A program made the translations under genes and the position numbers. Under the pieces are notes generated by a model. That model had not been told where the DNA came from. It did no database searches and was given only the letters and a program-made list of their open reading frames with translations. Shown one piece after another: positions 1 through 7,854 of a DNA stretch of 64,000 nt (the first letter of the stretch is position 1; every line of letters starts with the position of its first letter). The DNA comes from Arthrobacter sp. V1I9 (GTDB taxonomy: Bacteria; Actinomycetota; Actinomycetes; Actinomycetales; Micrococcaceae), in NCBI RefSeq assembly GCF_030817075.1, contig NZ_JAUSYU010000001.1, positions 62,001 to 126,000 of the forward strand, in the 5' to 3' direction.

Positions 1-419
1 CCGTTGCCAGGTTGTTCTATCTCCCGCCGGTGGAACTCAGCGGCCGTTTCAATATTCTCTACGCCGTACCGTTCGCGCTCGTGTTCCTGGCCAAGGTGGT
101 GGTTGCCAGCGCCCAGATCCTGTACCTGGCCGTGGTGCGCGGGCCCAGGGTGAAAAACGCAGTGGTGGCCGTGACGCTGCGGAGCCACCAGGACCTGCTG
201 GTCACGGCAACGGGGCACGTGATTTCCCTGATCCCGGGCTCCCTGGTGGTCGAGGTGGACAGGTCCACGTCAACCCTCTACCTGCATGCGCTGAACATCA
301 GCTCCGCTGCGGACGTTGAAGACCTGAAGAAAGAGGTGCGTTCCATCGAAGCCGGACTGATCAGGATCATGGGCACCAAGGAAGAACTCGACGCCGTCCG
401 GCTGGAGGCCGCCGCATGA
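1..419 (+). CDS. mrpE: Na+/H+ antiporter subunit E (partial)
   Basis: This is the C-terminal part of the MrpE/MnhE subunit of the hetero-oligomeric Mrp cation/proton antiporter in the cytoplasmic membrane. The reading frame is open from base 3, so the N-terminus lies outside the window. The visible part has a hydrophobic stretch (AVPFALVFLAKVVVASAQIL) and then the conserved soluble region with SLIPGSLVVEVD and LYLHALNI, typical of the family. The stop codon overlaps the mrpF start by 4 bp (ATGA), so the two are translationally coupled. The family is well recognised. Only the exact role of this subunit is unclear. Confidence 0.9.
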   Translation, partial: VARLFYLPPVELSGRFNILYAVPFALVFLAKVVVASAQILYLAVVRGPRVKNAVVAVTLRSHQDLLVTATGHVISLIPGSLVVEVDRSTSTLYLHALNISSAADVEDLKKEVRSIEAGLIRIMGTKEELDAVRLEAAA

Positions 420-694
420 TGCAGACAGTCCTGATCCTCACGGCCGTCATTTTCTCGCTCGCCGCAGCCGGCGCCATCATCAGGATCGCCCGCGGGCCCT
501 CGCTGCTGGACCGCGTGCTCGCAGCGGACGTCCTGCTGGCCATCCTCGGCGGCGCCCTGTGCGTGGACATGGCCGTGAACCGGCACCTGAACAACCTGAT
601 GCTGGTGGTGGCCATCTCCATCATCGGCTTCCTGGGGTCCGTGACGGTTGCCCGGTTCGTGGCCGACCGAAGGGAGGTGCCGGGTGAGTCCTGA
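416..694 (+). CDS. mrpF: Na+/H+ antiporter subunit F
   Basis: This 92-residue protein has about three transmembrane helices and is the MrpF/MnhF subunit of the Mrp antiporter. The family motif IARGPSLLDRVLAADV lies near residues 22-37, after an N-terminal helix. The start overlaps the mrpE stop by 4 bp, and the 3' end overlaps mrpG by 11 bp, giving the E-F-G order usual for mrp operons. Length and order both match the family. Confidence 0.92.
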   Translation: MMQTVLILTAVIFSLAAAGAIIRIARGPSLLDRVLAADVLLAILGGALCVDMAVNRHLNNLMLVVAISIIGFLGSVTVARFVADRREVPGES

Positions 695-1094
695 CGCTGC
701 CGCTATAGACTTCTGGATCGACCTGGTGTCCGCCGTGTTTATGGTGGTGGGTGCCGTGATGTCCCTGGGGGCCGCGATCGGCCTGCTCCGCTTCCCGGAC
801 CTCCTGAGCCGCATGCACGCCGCCACCAAGCCGCAGGTACTGGGACTGTTCCTGCTGCTGGCGGCCATCGGTCTGCAGATGCGGACCTGGTGGGCGTGGC
901 CCGTCCTGGTGGTCGCCTGGATCTTCCAGCTTCTGACGGTGCCGGTGTCCGCCCACATGGTTGGCCGGGCGGGTTACCGCACAAAGCACCTGCACCGCGA
1001 GCTGCTGACCTCCGACGAACTGGAAGCAGTAGTGCAAAAAGCCGCCGCCAAAACCGCCCGTGAGGACGATTCCGGCGACGGCCCTGCAAAGTAA
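684..1094 (+). CDS. mrpG: Na+/H+ antiporter subunit G
   Basis: This is the MrpG/MnhG subunit (136 aa), last gene of the Mrp operon. It has three predicted membrane helices and the family signature RFPDLLSRMHAATKPQ between the first two. I chose the GTG at 684 over an upstream in-frame codon because AGGGAGG at 671-677 is correctly spaced for it and the protein then begins just before the first helix. The C-terminal tail (TSDELEAVVQKAAAKTARED) is charged and probably cytoplasmic. The gene ends 22 bp from the convergent DUF4235 gene. Confidence 0.92.
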   Translation: MSPDAAAIDFWIDLVSAVFMVVGAVMSLGAAIGLLRFPDLLSRMHAATKPQVLGLFLLLAAIGLQMRTWWAWPVLVVAWIFQLLTVPVSAHMVGRAGYRTKHLHRELLTSDELEAVVQKAAAKTAREDDSGDGPAK

Positions 1095-1115
1095 CTGCTG
1101 AACGGTCCCGTCTGG

Positions 1116-1379
1116 TCAGACGATGTCCTGGCTCTTCGCGAACCGGGTGATGGCCCGCTGCGTGCCGCGGTTGGCCAGGACCTGGATGATGGTGCTTACC
1201 GAGGCCGAAATCAGCGCGAACGTCAGCGCCGACTGAAGGCTCGTGGGAATGTCCTCGTCCTTGCCGGTAGGCGGCTTCCGTCCGGTGGTTTTTTCCCAGA
1301 TGGTGTTAACCAGCTTGGTCCCGACGAAGCCGGCGCCGAGGCTCACACCGGTGCCGAGCAGCTTGATGAAGAAATTCAT
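1116..1379 (-). CDS. DUF4235 membrane protein
   Basis: This small protein (87 aa) belongs to DUF4235, an actinobacterial family of unknown function. It has two hydrophobic, glycine-rich segments (about residues 5-25 and 50-70) separated by a short basic loop with WEKTTGRKPP, which suggests a two-pass membrane protein. The ATG is preceded by AAGGAG on the minus strand at suitable spacing. A longer in-frame extension exists but starts upstream of this ribosome binding site and is low-complexity. The gene stands alone, convergent with mrpG. Confidence 0.75.
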   Translation of the reverse strand: MNFFIKLLGTGVSLGAGFVGTKLVNTIWEKTTGRKPPTGKDEDIPTSLQSALTFALISASVSTIIQVLANRGTQRAITRFAKSQDIV

Positions 1380-1513
1380 TCTTAGTACTCCTTGCGGGCG
1401 GAAAACAGGCTGTACCCAGCCTAACTGCCCTCTGCCGTTCAAGAGCACAGGCCCGCCAGCCATGCACGCCCGGCCCAGCGGCAGCGAGCAGTCCGGAGGA
1501 CCAGGCAGCGCCG

Positions 1514-3670
1514 CTAAGGGGCCTTTACCAGGCCTTCCCAAGCCACAATCCAGTGCGGCGGGAAGCCCGGGGCGTGCCGGTCCGGTCCGCCGTCCCAGCC
1601 GGCAGCCATCAGGGCGACGGCGGCCAACAGCCCGCCGTTGCCCGGCAGATACAGGGGCAGGGAACCGGTTTGCCGGTTATGCCCGTTCGGCAGCACGGTG
1701 TTCTTGGCGGCGTCCAGCAGTAGGGCGTCGACGGCGGCTTCCGGATCTTCGAGCCGCGCCGCGGTCATGGCCATCACCGGGTAGTCCCAGCCCCAGGTGC
1801 TGTCCCAGTCCCAGTCCGTGAAGACTCCGGCTAAGGTGGCCCGCATGATTTCCGGATCGATGAGGTCGGTCAGCGGCAGGACGCCGAGTGCGCAGAGCAT
1901 GGACGGGTGGTCGGCGCGGATGGTGAAAGGCTCGACGTCGCTTGCGGCGTAGGTGCCGTCGATGACCTTTGGCCGGACCATGCCGTCCGCCACCGCCTGC
2001 CAATGCTCCCGCGGTTCCAGGCCAAGGCGTTCCCGCCAGGTACTGGCAATGCGCAGGGCCCATTGCCAGTAGGCGAGTTCGAAAGTGGGGTTGGTGACAG
2101 CGCCCCTCATTGCCTCGTAGCTTTCCTGCGCCGGGACCAGGGGCGGGCCGAGTTCGAACCCCCGTGCCGTGGGGTGCGCGAAGCTGGCCATAAACTCCGC
2201 TGTTTCAAACACGATCCCGGCGAACTCCTCGAGCAGTTCCCTTGACGGCTCGGCCCGGTAAGCCAGTTCCGCAAGGTGAATCGGGTGCGGCTGCTGCCAG
2301 ATCAGGAAGGTGCCGATGGTGCTTGGGCTCTCCCGCCCGTCCGGCCCCACCTGCTTGGGCCAGCGGACGCCGTCGAACCCTTGGCTTTTGGCTGTTTGAC
2401 GCGCCCGCTCCAGGATGGAGCCGTACCAGCGCAGCGCCGGGAGCAGCAGCGGGGTGCGGTTCCAGTGCGCGAAGTGGGCTGCGTGCCACCAGTGCATTTC
2501 CAGGTGGAAGCGGCCGCGCCAGGAGTTGCACACCAGCCCGGTCTCCTGCGGTGGCAGGGAACCCGAGCAGTTGATGGCCGTGAGGTACTGGGAGAGAACT
2601 ATCCTGCGTTCCAGTTCCGCTGCCCGGGGATCATCAGTGCCTGCGAGTTCGACGGCGCCTCCTGACTTCCAGAAGTCCGGCCAGCAGGCCCGGGATGCCT
2701 CCGCCACGGCGGTGCCCGGCGTGGCGGTTCCGGACCCGCCCTTGCCGATTCCAGCGCTGCCACGAAGCAGGCAGTCACCTTGACCGGTGCTGATGAAATG
2801 GACTGCGACGTCCAGGACGTCCTGTCCGCCTGCGGCGTGCAGCACAAGCTCGTGCGGACCCGTGGACCTGAGTTCCACCCCGGCCCCTGTGACCGCCACC
2901 TGGTAGCCGGATGCGTCCAGCTCCCGGTGTATCAGCCAGCGCCGGCAGGGTCCGTCCCCGGGCAACTCTTCGATCGCGGTGGTGTGGGCTTCAGGGTGGG
3001 ACCAGTCGGCGGCGTCATGCCAGGCATTCGAGCCGTAGGGGAAAGCAAAGGAGACGCCCAGGCCCTGGCGGACCGCGGAGGACTCCACACGTATCCCCAG
3101 TTCGTCCCGGTCCGGATGGCACGCCGTCGTCACGCTCACGGGATGACCACGGAGGGTGAAGCTGCTGGTGACCGTGCCGGTCCAGAGGTCGAGTGCCTGG
3201 CAGGGGGCTGAAATGTCTGCAACATCCAAAGGGCCTGCATTGCTGCCGGAAAGGGTGAATCCGATCCTGCCCAGGTCGAGGCGGTGCGGGTTGGCTCGCA
3301 GCCAGGCCTCCGAGGGGGACGTCCGGGTTTCCTCTCCGTCCACCATGCCGCCTGCCATGTCCACGTACGGCACCGGTCCCCGCGGCGAGTCGTAGAGGAT
3401 GCTGGAATCCTCCAGCCGGTAGTCCCCGTCCGGCGGGACGCAGTGCCAGCCCCACTGGGACTGCGTGCCCAGCAGCGTGCCCGGTGGCAGTTCGCTTCGG
3501 GCGCCCACCGGGTACGCCGCCGGGAAGGTTTGCAGGCCGCTGAGGTCCACGGTGAAGCAGAACTCCCCGTTGCCTACTGAGACGGGACTGCGCGGGTCAA
3601 GGCTTTGTTGCTCTACGTTGTGGCGGCGGACCAGCGACTCCCGGTCGATGGCGCTGTGCTGGCTGTGCAA
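1514..3670 (-). CDS. Large glycoside hydrolase, (alpha/alpha)6 barrel type (GH65/GH95-like)
   Basis: This 718-residue protein reads as a cytoplasmic six-hairpin glycosidase. The N-terminal half resembles a beta-sandwich domain (GNGEFCFTVDLSGLQTFPAAYP near residue 35). The C-terminal half has helical-barrel motifs typical of GH65/GH95-like enzymes, including WRGRFHLEMHWWHAAHF, DWDWDSTWGWDYPV and LYLPGNGGLL. No signal peptide is seen. The substrate cannot be told from sequence; alpha- or beta-linked oligosaccharides are possible. A LacI-type operator candidate lies directly upstream, which fits sugar-responsive control. The family-level call is moderate and the exact GH family is uncertain. Confidence 0.6.
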   Translation of the reverse strand: MHSQHSAIDRESLVRRHNVEQQSLDPRSPVSVGNGEFCFTVDLSGLQTFPAAYPVGARSELPPGTLLGTQSQWGWHCVPPDGDYRLEDSSILYDSPRGPVPYVDMAGGMVDGEETRTSPSEAWLRANPHRLDLGRIGFTLSGSNAGPLDVADISAPCQALDLWTGTVTSSFTLRGHPVSVTTACHPDRDELGIRVESSAVRQGLGVSFAFPYGSNAWHDAADWSHPEAHTTAIEELPGDGPCRRWLIHRELDASGYQVAVTGAGVELRSTGPHELVLHAAGGQDVLDVAVHFISTGQGDCLLRGSAGIGKGGSGTATPGTAVAEASRACWPDFWKSGGAVELAGTDDPRAAELERRIVLSQYLTAINCSGSLPPQETGLVCNSWRGRFHLEMHWWHAAHFAHWNRTPLLLPALRWYGSILERARQTAKSQGFDGVRWPKQVGPDGRESPSTIGTFLIWQQPHPIHLAELAYRAEPSRELLEEFAGIVFETAEFMASFAHPTARGFELGPPLVPAQESYEAMRGAVTNPTFELAYWQWALRIASTWRERLGLEPREHWQAVADGMVRPKVIDGTYAASDVEPFTIRADHPSMLCALGVLPLTDLIDPEIMRATLAGVFTDWDWDSTWGWDYPVMAMTAARLEDPEAAVDALLLDAAKNTVLPNGHNRQTGSLPLYLPGNGGLLAAVALMAAGWDGGPDRHAPGFPPHWIVAWEGLVKAP

Positions 3671-3689
3671 GACGGACGCCCTCCCGCTG

Positions 3690-3703
3690 AGAAAGCGTTT
3701 TCT
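3690..3703. promoter_or_regulatory. LacI-type operator candidate upstream of the glycosidase
   Basis: AGAAAGCGTTTTCT is a near-perfect palindrome (6 of 7 base pairs match) with a central CG, the form typical of LacI/GalR family operators. It lies about 20 bp upstream of the glycosidase start codon, so repression by a sugar-responsive LacI protein is plausible. No lacI gene is present in the window. Confidence 0.45.
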
Positions 3704-3779
3704 GGACGTCTTCCATCCTTCTGGACCAGCTCCAGGCTGTCAACAGCGGGACTTACATTGATCCTCGCCACGGGCCTTA

Positions 3780-3995
3780 TCAGTCCGCCGGTGGTTCCGT
3801 CCGGAACTTAATCATTTTGTGCGTGCCGTCGCAGTAGGGCTTGATGGCCGATGCGCCGCAGCGGCACAGCGCCACGGTCTGGCGCTGGCGGGGGACCGGG
3901 TCCCCGGAGGGCGTCACGATTTCAAAGTCGCCACGGACAATCAGCGGCCCGTCGGGGCACACCACGATTGAGCTTTCGGCGGGTTCCTGGTTCAT
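3780..3995 (-). CDS. CDGSH iron-sulfur domain protein
   Basis: This 71-residue protein carries one CDGSH-type [2Fe-2S] motif. Near residues 44-59 it reads CRCGASAIKPYCDGTH, supplying the 3 Cys and 1 His ligands, and the preceding GPLIVRGDFEIV strand is typical of the mitoNEET-like fold. Such proteins transfer electrons or Fe-S clusters. Its ATG overlaps the glycosyltransferase stop by 4 bp, and that gene in turn overlaps the oxidase gene by 4 bp, so this is the last gene of a coupled three-gene operon. The family is certain; the partner and role are not known. Confidence 0.85.
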   Translation of the reverse strand: MNQEPAESSIVVCPDGPLIVRGDFEIVTPSGDPVPRQRQTVALCRCGASAIKPYCDGTHKMIKFRTEPPAD

Positions 3996-5041
3996 GACTG
4001 CTCCTGGTGGGGGTTGCGGGCGGAAGTCTGTGGGTCCGGTTCGTACATGGCGGCCAGTTTTCCGGAATGCCGGCGCCGAAGTTCGGCTTCCGAGTGGGCT
4101 GCAGTCTTGAGCCGGGTCCCGGCGTAGGGGACACCCCCGCCCAGGCGGTAGGCAAGGGCGATCCAGATGCAGACCGCCCGCTCCAGAACCCACAGCGGGG
4201 CGCACCACACTGCCCGGAAAGGGAAGACCGTTGTCCCGTTGTGCCCCCGCCGCCCGATTCCGGCAATAATGACCGGTGCCGCCGCCAGTGCAAGGAAGGC
4301 TTTACCGCGGTGCCTCGCGGGAAGGCCGGCTGCTGCGGCAATCACCGGAAGCAGGACAAGTTCCGCGGCGAGGCGGAGTGGCTGGGCGAAGTCGTCGTAG
4401 GCCTGGCGGGTGCGCTGCTTGAGGAAGTGGCGCGGCCCGGGCGGCTTGCGGGCAACGAACAGGTCCGGCAGGATCTTTTCCCGGCCGCCGGCAGCCCTGA
4501 CGGTCCGGATCAGCTCGAGGTTCTCGAAGAGGACCGGATCGTAGCCGCCGGTGGCCAGCAGCGCGCTCCGGCGCACGGCCAGCGTGCCCGGGAAGTCTGC
4601 GGACCAGGCCCGGTTGATCAGAGTCCTGGACGTGTCCCACCAGGCGTGCCATGGCAGGGGGTCGAAGTAGTTCTGCGGCCGCACAACATCCGCCGACTCA
4701 AGGTGGTTGACGACGGCGGCAAGCGATTCGCGCGTGTAGCGCACGTCGTCGTCCGCTATCACCAGCAGCTCCGCCCCGGCCGCCCGGACGCCGGTCATCA
4801 CACCGGCCACCTTGCCGTTGCCGCCGTTGCCGCCCTGCTCCGGACGGATGTGGCGGATGGCAGGCGGGAAGGCGGCCCGATGCCGCTCGAACAGCTCCGG
4901 GGCGGAGCCGTCCACCACGGTGACGGGTATCCACCCGGAGAGGCGCCCGAGGTAGGCCGCCAGGTCCGGAAGGTCCGAATCCCCGGTCCAGCGCAGCGGC
5001 AGGATGTACTCGGCAGACTGGCTGATGGCTGTAGTGCTCAC
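3992..5041 (-). CDS. Family 2 glycosyltransferase with C-terminal membrane segments
   Basis: This 349-residue GT-A glycosyltransferase has the nucleotide-sugar/metal motif as IADDDVRYT (DDD at residues 97-99), preceded by LPDLAAYLGRLSGWIPVTVVDG. An acceptor-side region follows around residues 150-200. The C-terminal third has hydrophobic stretches (LAAELVLLPVIAAAAGLP and KAFLALAAAPVIIAGIG), so the enzyme is probably membrane-bound with a cytoplasmic active site. It sits between a haem-oxygenase-like oxidase and a CDGSH protein with 4-bp overlaps on both sides. Donor and acceptor cannot be inferred. Confidence 0.8.
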   Translation of the reverse strand: MSTTAISQSAEYILPLRWTGDSDLPDLAAYLGRLSGWIPVTVVDGSAPELFERHRAAFPPAIRHIRPEQGGNGGNGKVAGVMTGVRAAGAELLVIADDDVRYTRESLAAVVNHLESADVVRPQNYFDPLPWHAWWDTSRTLINRAWSADFPGTLAVRRSALLATGGYDPVLFENLELIRTVRAAGGREKILPDLFVARKPPGPRHFLKQRTRQAYDDFAQPLRLAAELVLLPVIAAAAGLPARHRGKAFLALAAAPVIIAGIGRRGHNGTTVFPFRAVWCAPLWVLERAVCIWIALAYRLGGGVPYAGTRLKTAAHSEAELRRRHSGKLAAMYEPDPQTSARNPHQEQS

Positions 5042-6099
5042 GCTGCTGCCGGCACTGCCGCCCTCAGCGAGGTCTCGCCGTTTTCCCAGCAGGCTAAAAG
5101 GTGTGCCGAAAGCCTGCCGTCGATCGCCATCACAGCCGTCGCCCCGAAAAGGACGTCCCCCAGCAGTTCGGGTTCCGCCTCCACAAGACCTCCGGCGAGG
5201 TCGCGGCCGGCGATCTGCTCGTGGACCGCGTCGGCTTCCACGTGCTCGTCGAAGTAATGCGTCACCTCGGCCTCGAAGCCGTGCCGGCGGAAACCGTTGC
5301 CGTACAGGCGGTTGGGCTGTGAGGAGGTCATCTCGTAGATGGCAAGGTGTCCGGTGATGGCTCCGCGGAGCCGCCGGTTGAGCCCGAACAGGGACATCAT
5401 GTTCACCGCTGCAAGGGACACGGCCGGGACTGCGTCGAGGTAAGCGCCGTAGTGGTCGTCCATTCCCAGGCCCCGCATGGTGCGGGCAAAGAGCGCACTG
5501 TGCATGCGTTCCGGGCGCCCTCCGCCGTACTCGTCGGCCTGGATCTCCACCAGTGCGGCCTTCGGCCTGCCAGTGAGCCGGGGGATGGCCCAGGTGTGCG
5601 GGTCCGCTTCCTTGAGCTGGTAGACCGACTTGTGGACCAGGAACTCCTTGAGCTGCTCCAGGGTCGCCTTTTTGGACACATAGCGGGACACGCTGGGTCC
5701 GGTGTCGGTGGCGGCAAGGCCGAACAGGACGTCGGCGACGGCGTCACTGGTCATCTCCGCCGCAGGCGGCAGGTCCAGCTCCCCGGCTGCTGATTGGGCT
5801 GCTGCCCGCAGCGCTGCTTCGAATGGCCGTTCGAGCAGGTGGCGGACCTGGATGAGGCCCGGCTCCCATTCCCACTCGTCCCCCACGCCTTCAAGGCCGG
5901 AGTAGTGAAGCTCGTAGAGGCAGAAAAGTGCCAGCTGGACGTCGTCGTCCCCGATGATGTCGGTGGCTGCCTGCAGCTGTGCCGTGACCAACCGGCGCAG
6001 TTCCTCGACGCCCGCGGCGGCATCGTCGGTCCCGGCGGTAACCGCCAGGGCACTGAACAGGGCGGTACTGATGGGACCTCTGGGTTGCGGGATCTTCAT
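5038..6099 (-). CDS. Iron-containing redox enzyme, haem-oxygenase-like fold
   Basis: This 353-residue protein resembles the iron-containing redox enzyme family with a haem-oxygenase-like fold, which includes non-haem di-iron oxidases (HDOs). Candidate metal-ligand segments are LYELHYSGLEG (Glu63, His65), EIQADEYGGG (185-194), Glu256 and YFDEHVEADAVHE (282-294). Known members oxidise small molecules with O2, but the substrate here is unknown. It is the first gene of the operon that continues with a glycosyltransferase and a CDGSH protein. GAAGGAG precedes the ATG at normal spacing. Confidence 0.7.
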   Translation of the reverse strand: MKIPQPRGPISTALFSALAVTAGTDDAAAGVEELRRLVTAQLQAATDIIGDDDVQLALFCLYELHYSGLEGVGDEWEWEPGLIQVRHLLERPFEAALRAAAQSAAGELDLPPAAEMTSDAVADVLFGLAATDTGPSVSRYVSKKATLEQLKEFLVHKSVYQLKEADPHTWAIPRLTGRPKAALVEIQADEYGGGRPERMHSALFARTMRGLGMDDHYGAYLDAVPAVSLAAVNMMSLFGLNRRLRGAITGHLAIYEMTSSQPNRLYGNGFRRHGFEAEVTHYFDEHVEADAVHEQIAGRDLAGGLVEAEPELLGDVLFGATAVMAIDGRLSAHLLACWENGETSLRAAVPAAA

Positions 6100-6160
6100 G
6101 ATGCTCCTTCGGGCGGCAGCGGTGCTGCCGGTGCTGCGCCGTCGACGGTGGCGGCTTCGG

Positions 6161-6637
6161 TCAAGGCTGTGATTTCAGGTCACGTTTGCGGCTGCGCCGT
6201 GGGGTGGTGCGGGGAGAAAGCAGGATGGCGAGGATGATCATGGCGAGGCCCAGGGCAAGGTGCAGCCAGTTGTCGGCGCCGTTGAGGGGGACAAAGTTTG
6301 CTGGGGTCTCATCGCCCACCAGGAGGCCGTACAGCCACAGGACGAGGTAGATGACGCCCCCGTAAATGAGGAAGCTCCTTGCCTGTTGGTGGGTCCTCGC
6401 CAACAGCAGTCCGGCCGCCCCGAAGGCCAGGTGCACGATGTTGTGCAGGACCGACACCTGGAAGACACCCATAAGCAGGGCTCCCGAACCGTGTCCGGCC
6501 ATGCCCAGCGATTCGTAATTACTGGTGATCCCGGGGATGAACCCCAGGATACCCACCAGCAGGAAGAGGGCACCCGTTGCAAGGGCCGCCTTTTGCAGGC
6601 CTGTCCTCGCTCCGGTGGCGCGGATGCTGACTGTCAT
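6161..6637 (-). CDS. DUF4383 four-helix membrane protein
   Basis: This 158-residue integral membrane protein has four predicted helices and belongs to DUF4383, an actinobacterial family of unknown function. The pattern GFIPGITSNYESLGMAGHGSGALL followed by SVLHNIVHLAFGAAG is characteristic. A TTG at 6652 is in frame, but GAGGAGA lies between it and the ATG at 6637, so the ATG is the start. A 21-bp motif shared with the phosphatase gene promoter lies about 30 bp upstream. Homologues often accompany stress-related genes. Confidence 0.8.
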   Translation of the reverse strand: MTVSIRATGARTGLQKAALATGALFLLVGILGFIPGITSNYESLGMAGHGSGALLMGVFQVSVLHNIVHLAFGAAGLLLARTHQQARSFLIYGGVIYLVLWLYGLLVGDETPANFVPLNGADNWLHLALGLAMIILAILLSPRTTPRRSRKRDLKSQP

Positions 6638-6667
6638 GACCTGTCTCCTCAAAAGCTTGGAGACAAC

Positions 6668-6688
6668 ATAGTAAGCATGATTACTAAT
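6668..6688 (-). promoter_or_regulatory. Promoter-associated 21-bp motif (copy 1)
   Basis: An imperfectly palindromic 21-bp element (plus strand ATAGTAAGCATGATTACTAAT) lies upstream of the DUF4383 gene. On the minus strand its end supplies a -10-like TACTAT. It matches 17 of 21 bases of a second copy at 23358-23378 in front of the tyrosine phosphatase gene. It may be an operator over the -10 box or an alternative promoter class. Confidence 0.45.
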
Positions 6689-6745
6689 ATAAGCTAAGTG
6701 GGGCCATCAGCCGCTGCCCGCAATTTCCGCGGCCGCTGGTGGCCC

Positions 6746-6955
6746 TTAATCCTCCAGGGCGCTCCACACATAGGGGTTTGGATGGTGCCCGCCGCGACGG
6801 CCGTGCTCGTACCCCTGCTGCCAGGCATTCCCGACGGCGGACACCAGTTCCGCCAGCAGGGGATAGTAAGGGTGGTCCGGGCCGATGTAGATCATTTCCT
6901 CCGCGGCCTTGTCCACCGCCGCCCGCACCTGGTTGTCGGCTGCATTACCGAGCAT
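6746..6955 (-). CDS. Conserved small protein of unknown function
   Basis: This 69-residue soluble protein starts at an ATG preceded by a strong AAAGGAGGGG ribosome binding site. It is predominantly helical, with a tail rich in Gly, His and Pro (GRRGGHHPNPYVW). I do not recognise a named domain. The strong ribosome binding site, codon use like its neighbours and clean intergenic flanks suggest it is real. It is transcribed away from the DUF4383 gene's promoter, so it probably has its own. Confidence 0.6.
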   Translation of the reverse strand: MLGNAADNQVRAAVDKAAEEMIYIGPDHPYYPLLAELVSAVGNAWQQGYEHGRRGGHHPNPYVWSALED

Positions 6956-7043
6956 GGCGCCCCTCCTTTGGAACTTCCTGCCACCCGCTTTGAATGTACT
7001 CCGGGCGTTCCTGGGGGTCCATCGCGCCCGTTGAGGCCCCGCG

Positions 7044-7586
7044 TCAGTCCGTGCGCATGGAGCTGAGGACCTCGCGCAGGGCCTGTACCACCAGGTTGTG
7101 GTCCTGCACTTGGGGAAGCCCTGAAACAGTTACCGTAGCCACCGCGCCCACGCCAGTGACGTACACGGGGAACGAGCCGCCGTGCGCGGCGTACCGGCTC
7201 TGATCGAACCAGCCCTGGTCCTCAATCCGTCCGCCGCCGAGCCGGGCGCGCAGCCCCACCAGCAGGGAGGGCGCCTCGTACCTGGCGGCGGTGCGCTGTT
7301 TGGCCCGGATCCAGTGCTCGTTGTCCGGGGTGGCACCGGTCAGGGCCACATGGAACAGGACCTGCTCGCCCTTGGTGATGTCAATGGCGATGGGGAACTG
7401 GCCCTCCTTGCCCAACTCCACGAGCAGCAGCCCCAGGTTCAGTGCATCGTCCATGGAGAAGCCAGGAAACTGGAGCTCCCGGATTTCGCCCTCAATCCGG
7501 GCGATAAGCACTTGCAGCGAACCTTCCGGCTGGGTGGCATCGGAATCCGGATCGAACTCAGTCACATGCGGGGAATTGGCAGTCAT
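7044..7586 (-). CDS. UPF0303 / haem-degrading domain protein
   Basis: This 180-residue protein matches the UPF0303 family (GlcG/HbpS-like fold), annotated elsewhere as a haem-degrading domain. Characteristic segments are ALNLGLLLVELGKEGQFPIAID, the HWIRAKQRTAARY stretch and AAHGGSFPVYVTGVGAVATV. The ATG at 7586 was chosen because the longer in-frame extension runs into the intergenic region without a ribosome binding site. It is divergent from the thiamine-regulated ykoEDC operon, with about 80 bp between its start and the riboswitch. The biological substrate is unproven. Confidence 0.75.
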   Translation of the reverse strand: MTANSPHVTEFDPDSDATQPEGSLQVLIARIEGEIRELQFPGFSMDDALNLGLLLVELGKEGQFPIAIDITKGEQVLFHVALTGATPDNEHWIRAKQRTAARYEAPSLLVGLRARLGGGRIEDQGWFDQSRYAAHGGSFPVYVTGVGAVATVTVSGLPQVQDHNLVVQALREVLSSMRTD

Positions 7587-7663
7587 GGCCCACAATCTAC
7601 CCCTCCTCCGGTGTAAACTGGACCCCGCCCACCAGGGCAAATATTTACCAACAGAAACATTCA

Positions 7664-7790
7664 ACGACAGGGGAGCGCCGCCGTCGGGGCATCACTGGCC
7701 AAGCCAGGATCCGCAGGTGGGCGCTGAGAGTGCGGACAGCCGCAGACCCTCGAACCTGATCCGGTTAGTACCGGCGCAAGGGAGTCGAGT
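7664..7790 (+). ncRNA. TPP riboswitch (THI element)
   Basis: The leader of ykoE has the conserved thiamine pyrophosphate aptamer blocks in order: ACAGGGGAGC near 7667, GCTGAGAGTGCGG near 7722, and ACCCTCGAACCTGATCCGGT followed by TAGTACCGGCGCAAGGGAG (7745-7784). These form the usual P1-P5 helices. It lies 65 bp upstream of the first gene of a thiamine-precursor transporter, so ligand binding should repress uptake. Confidence 0.95.
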
Positions 7791-7830
7791 TCTCGAAGTA
7801 CTGCAGCGGCGTGCCGTTGCAATACTTTCC

Positions 7831-7849
7831 CCTCCTGTTCCTCAGGAGG
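7831..7849 (+). promoter_or_regulatory. Hairpin sequestering the ykoE ribosome binding site
   Basis: CCTCCTG-TTCCT-CAGGAGG forms a perfect 7-bp stem with a 5-nt loop. The 3' arm is the Shine-Dalgarno sequence of ykoE, 5 nt before its ATG. It lies just downstream of the TPP aptamer and is the likely expression platform, blocking ribosome access when TPP is bound. No U-rich terminator is seen between aptamer and gene. Confidence 0.75.
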
Positions 7850-7854
7850 ATCGC

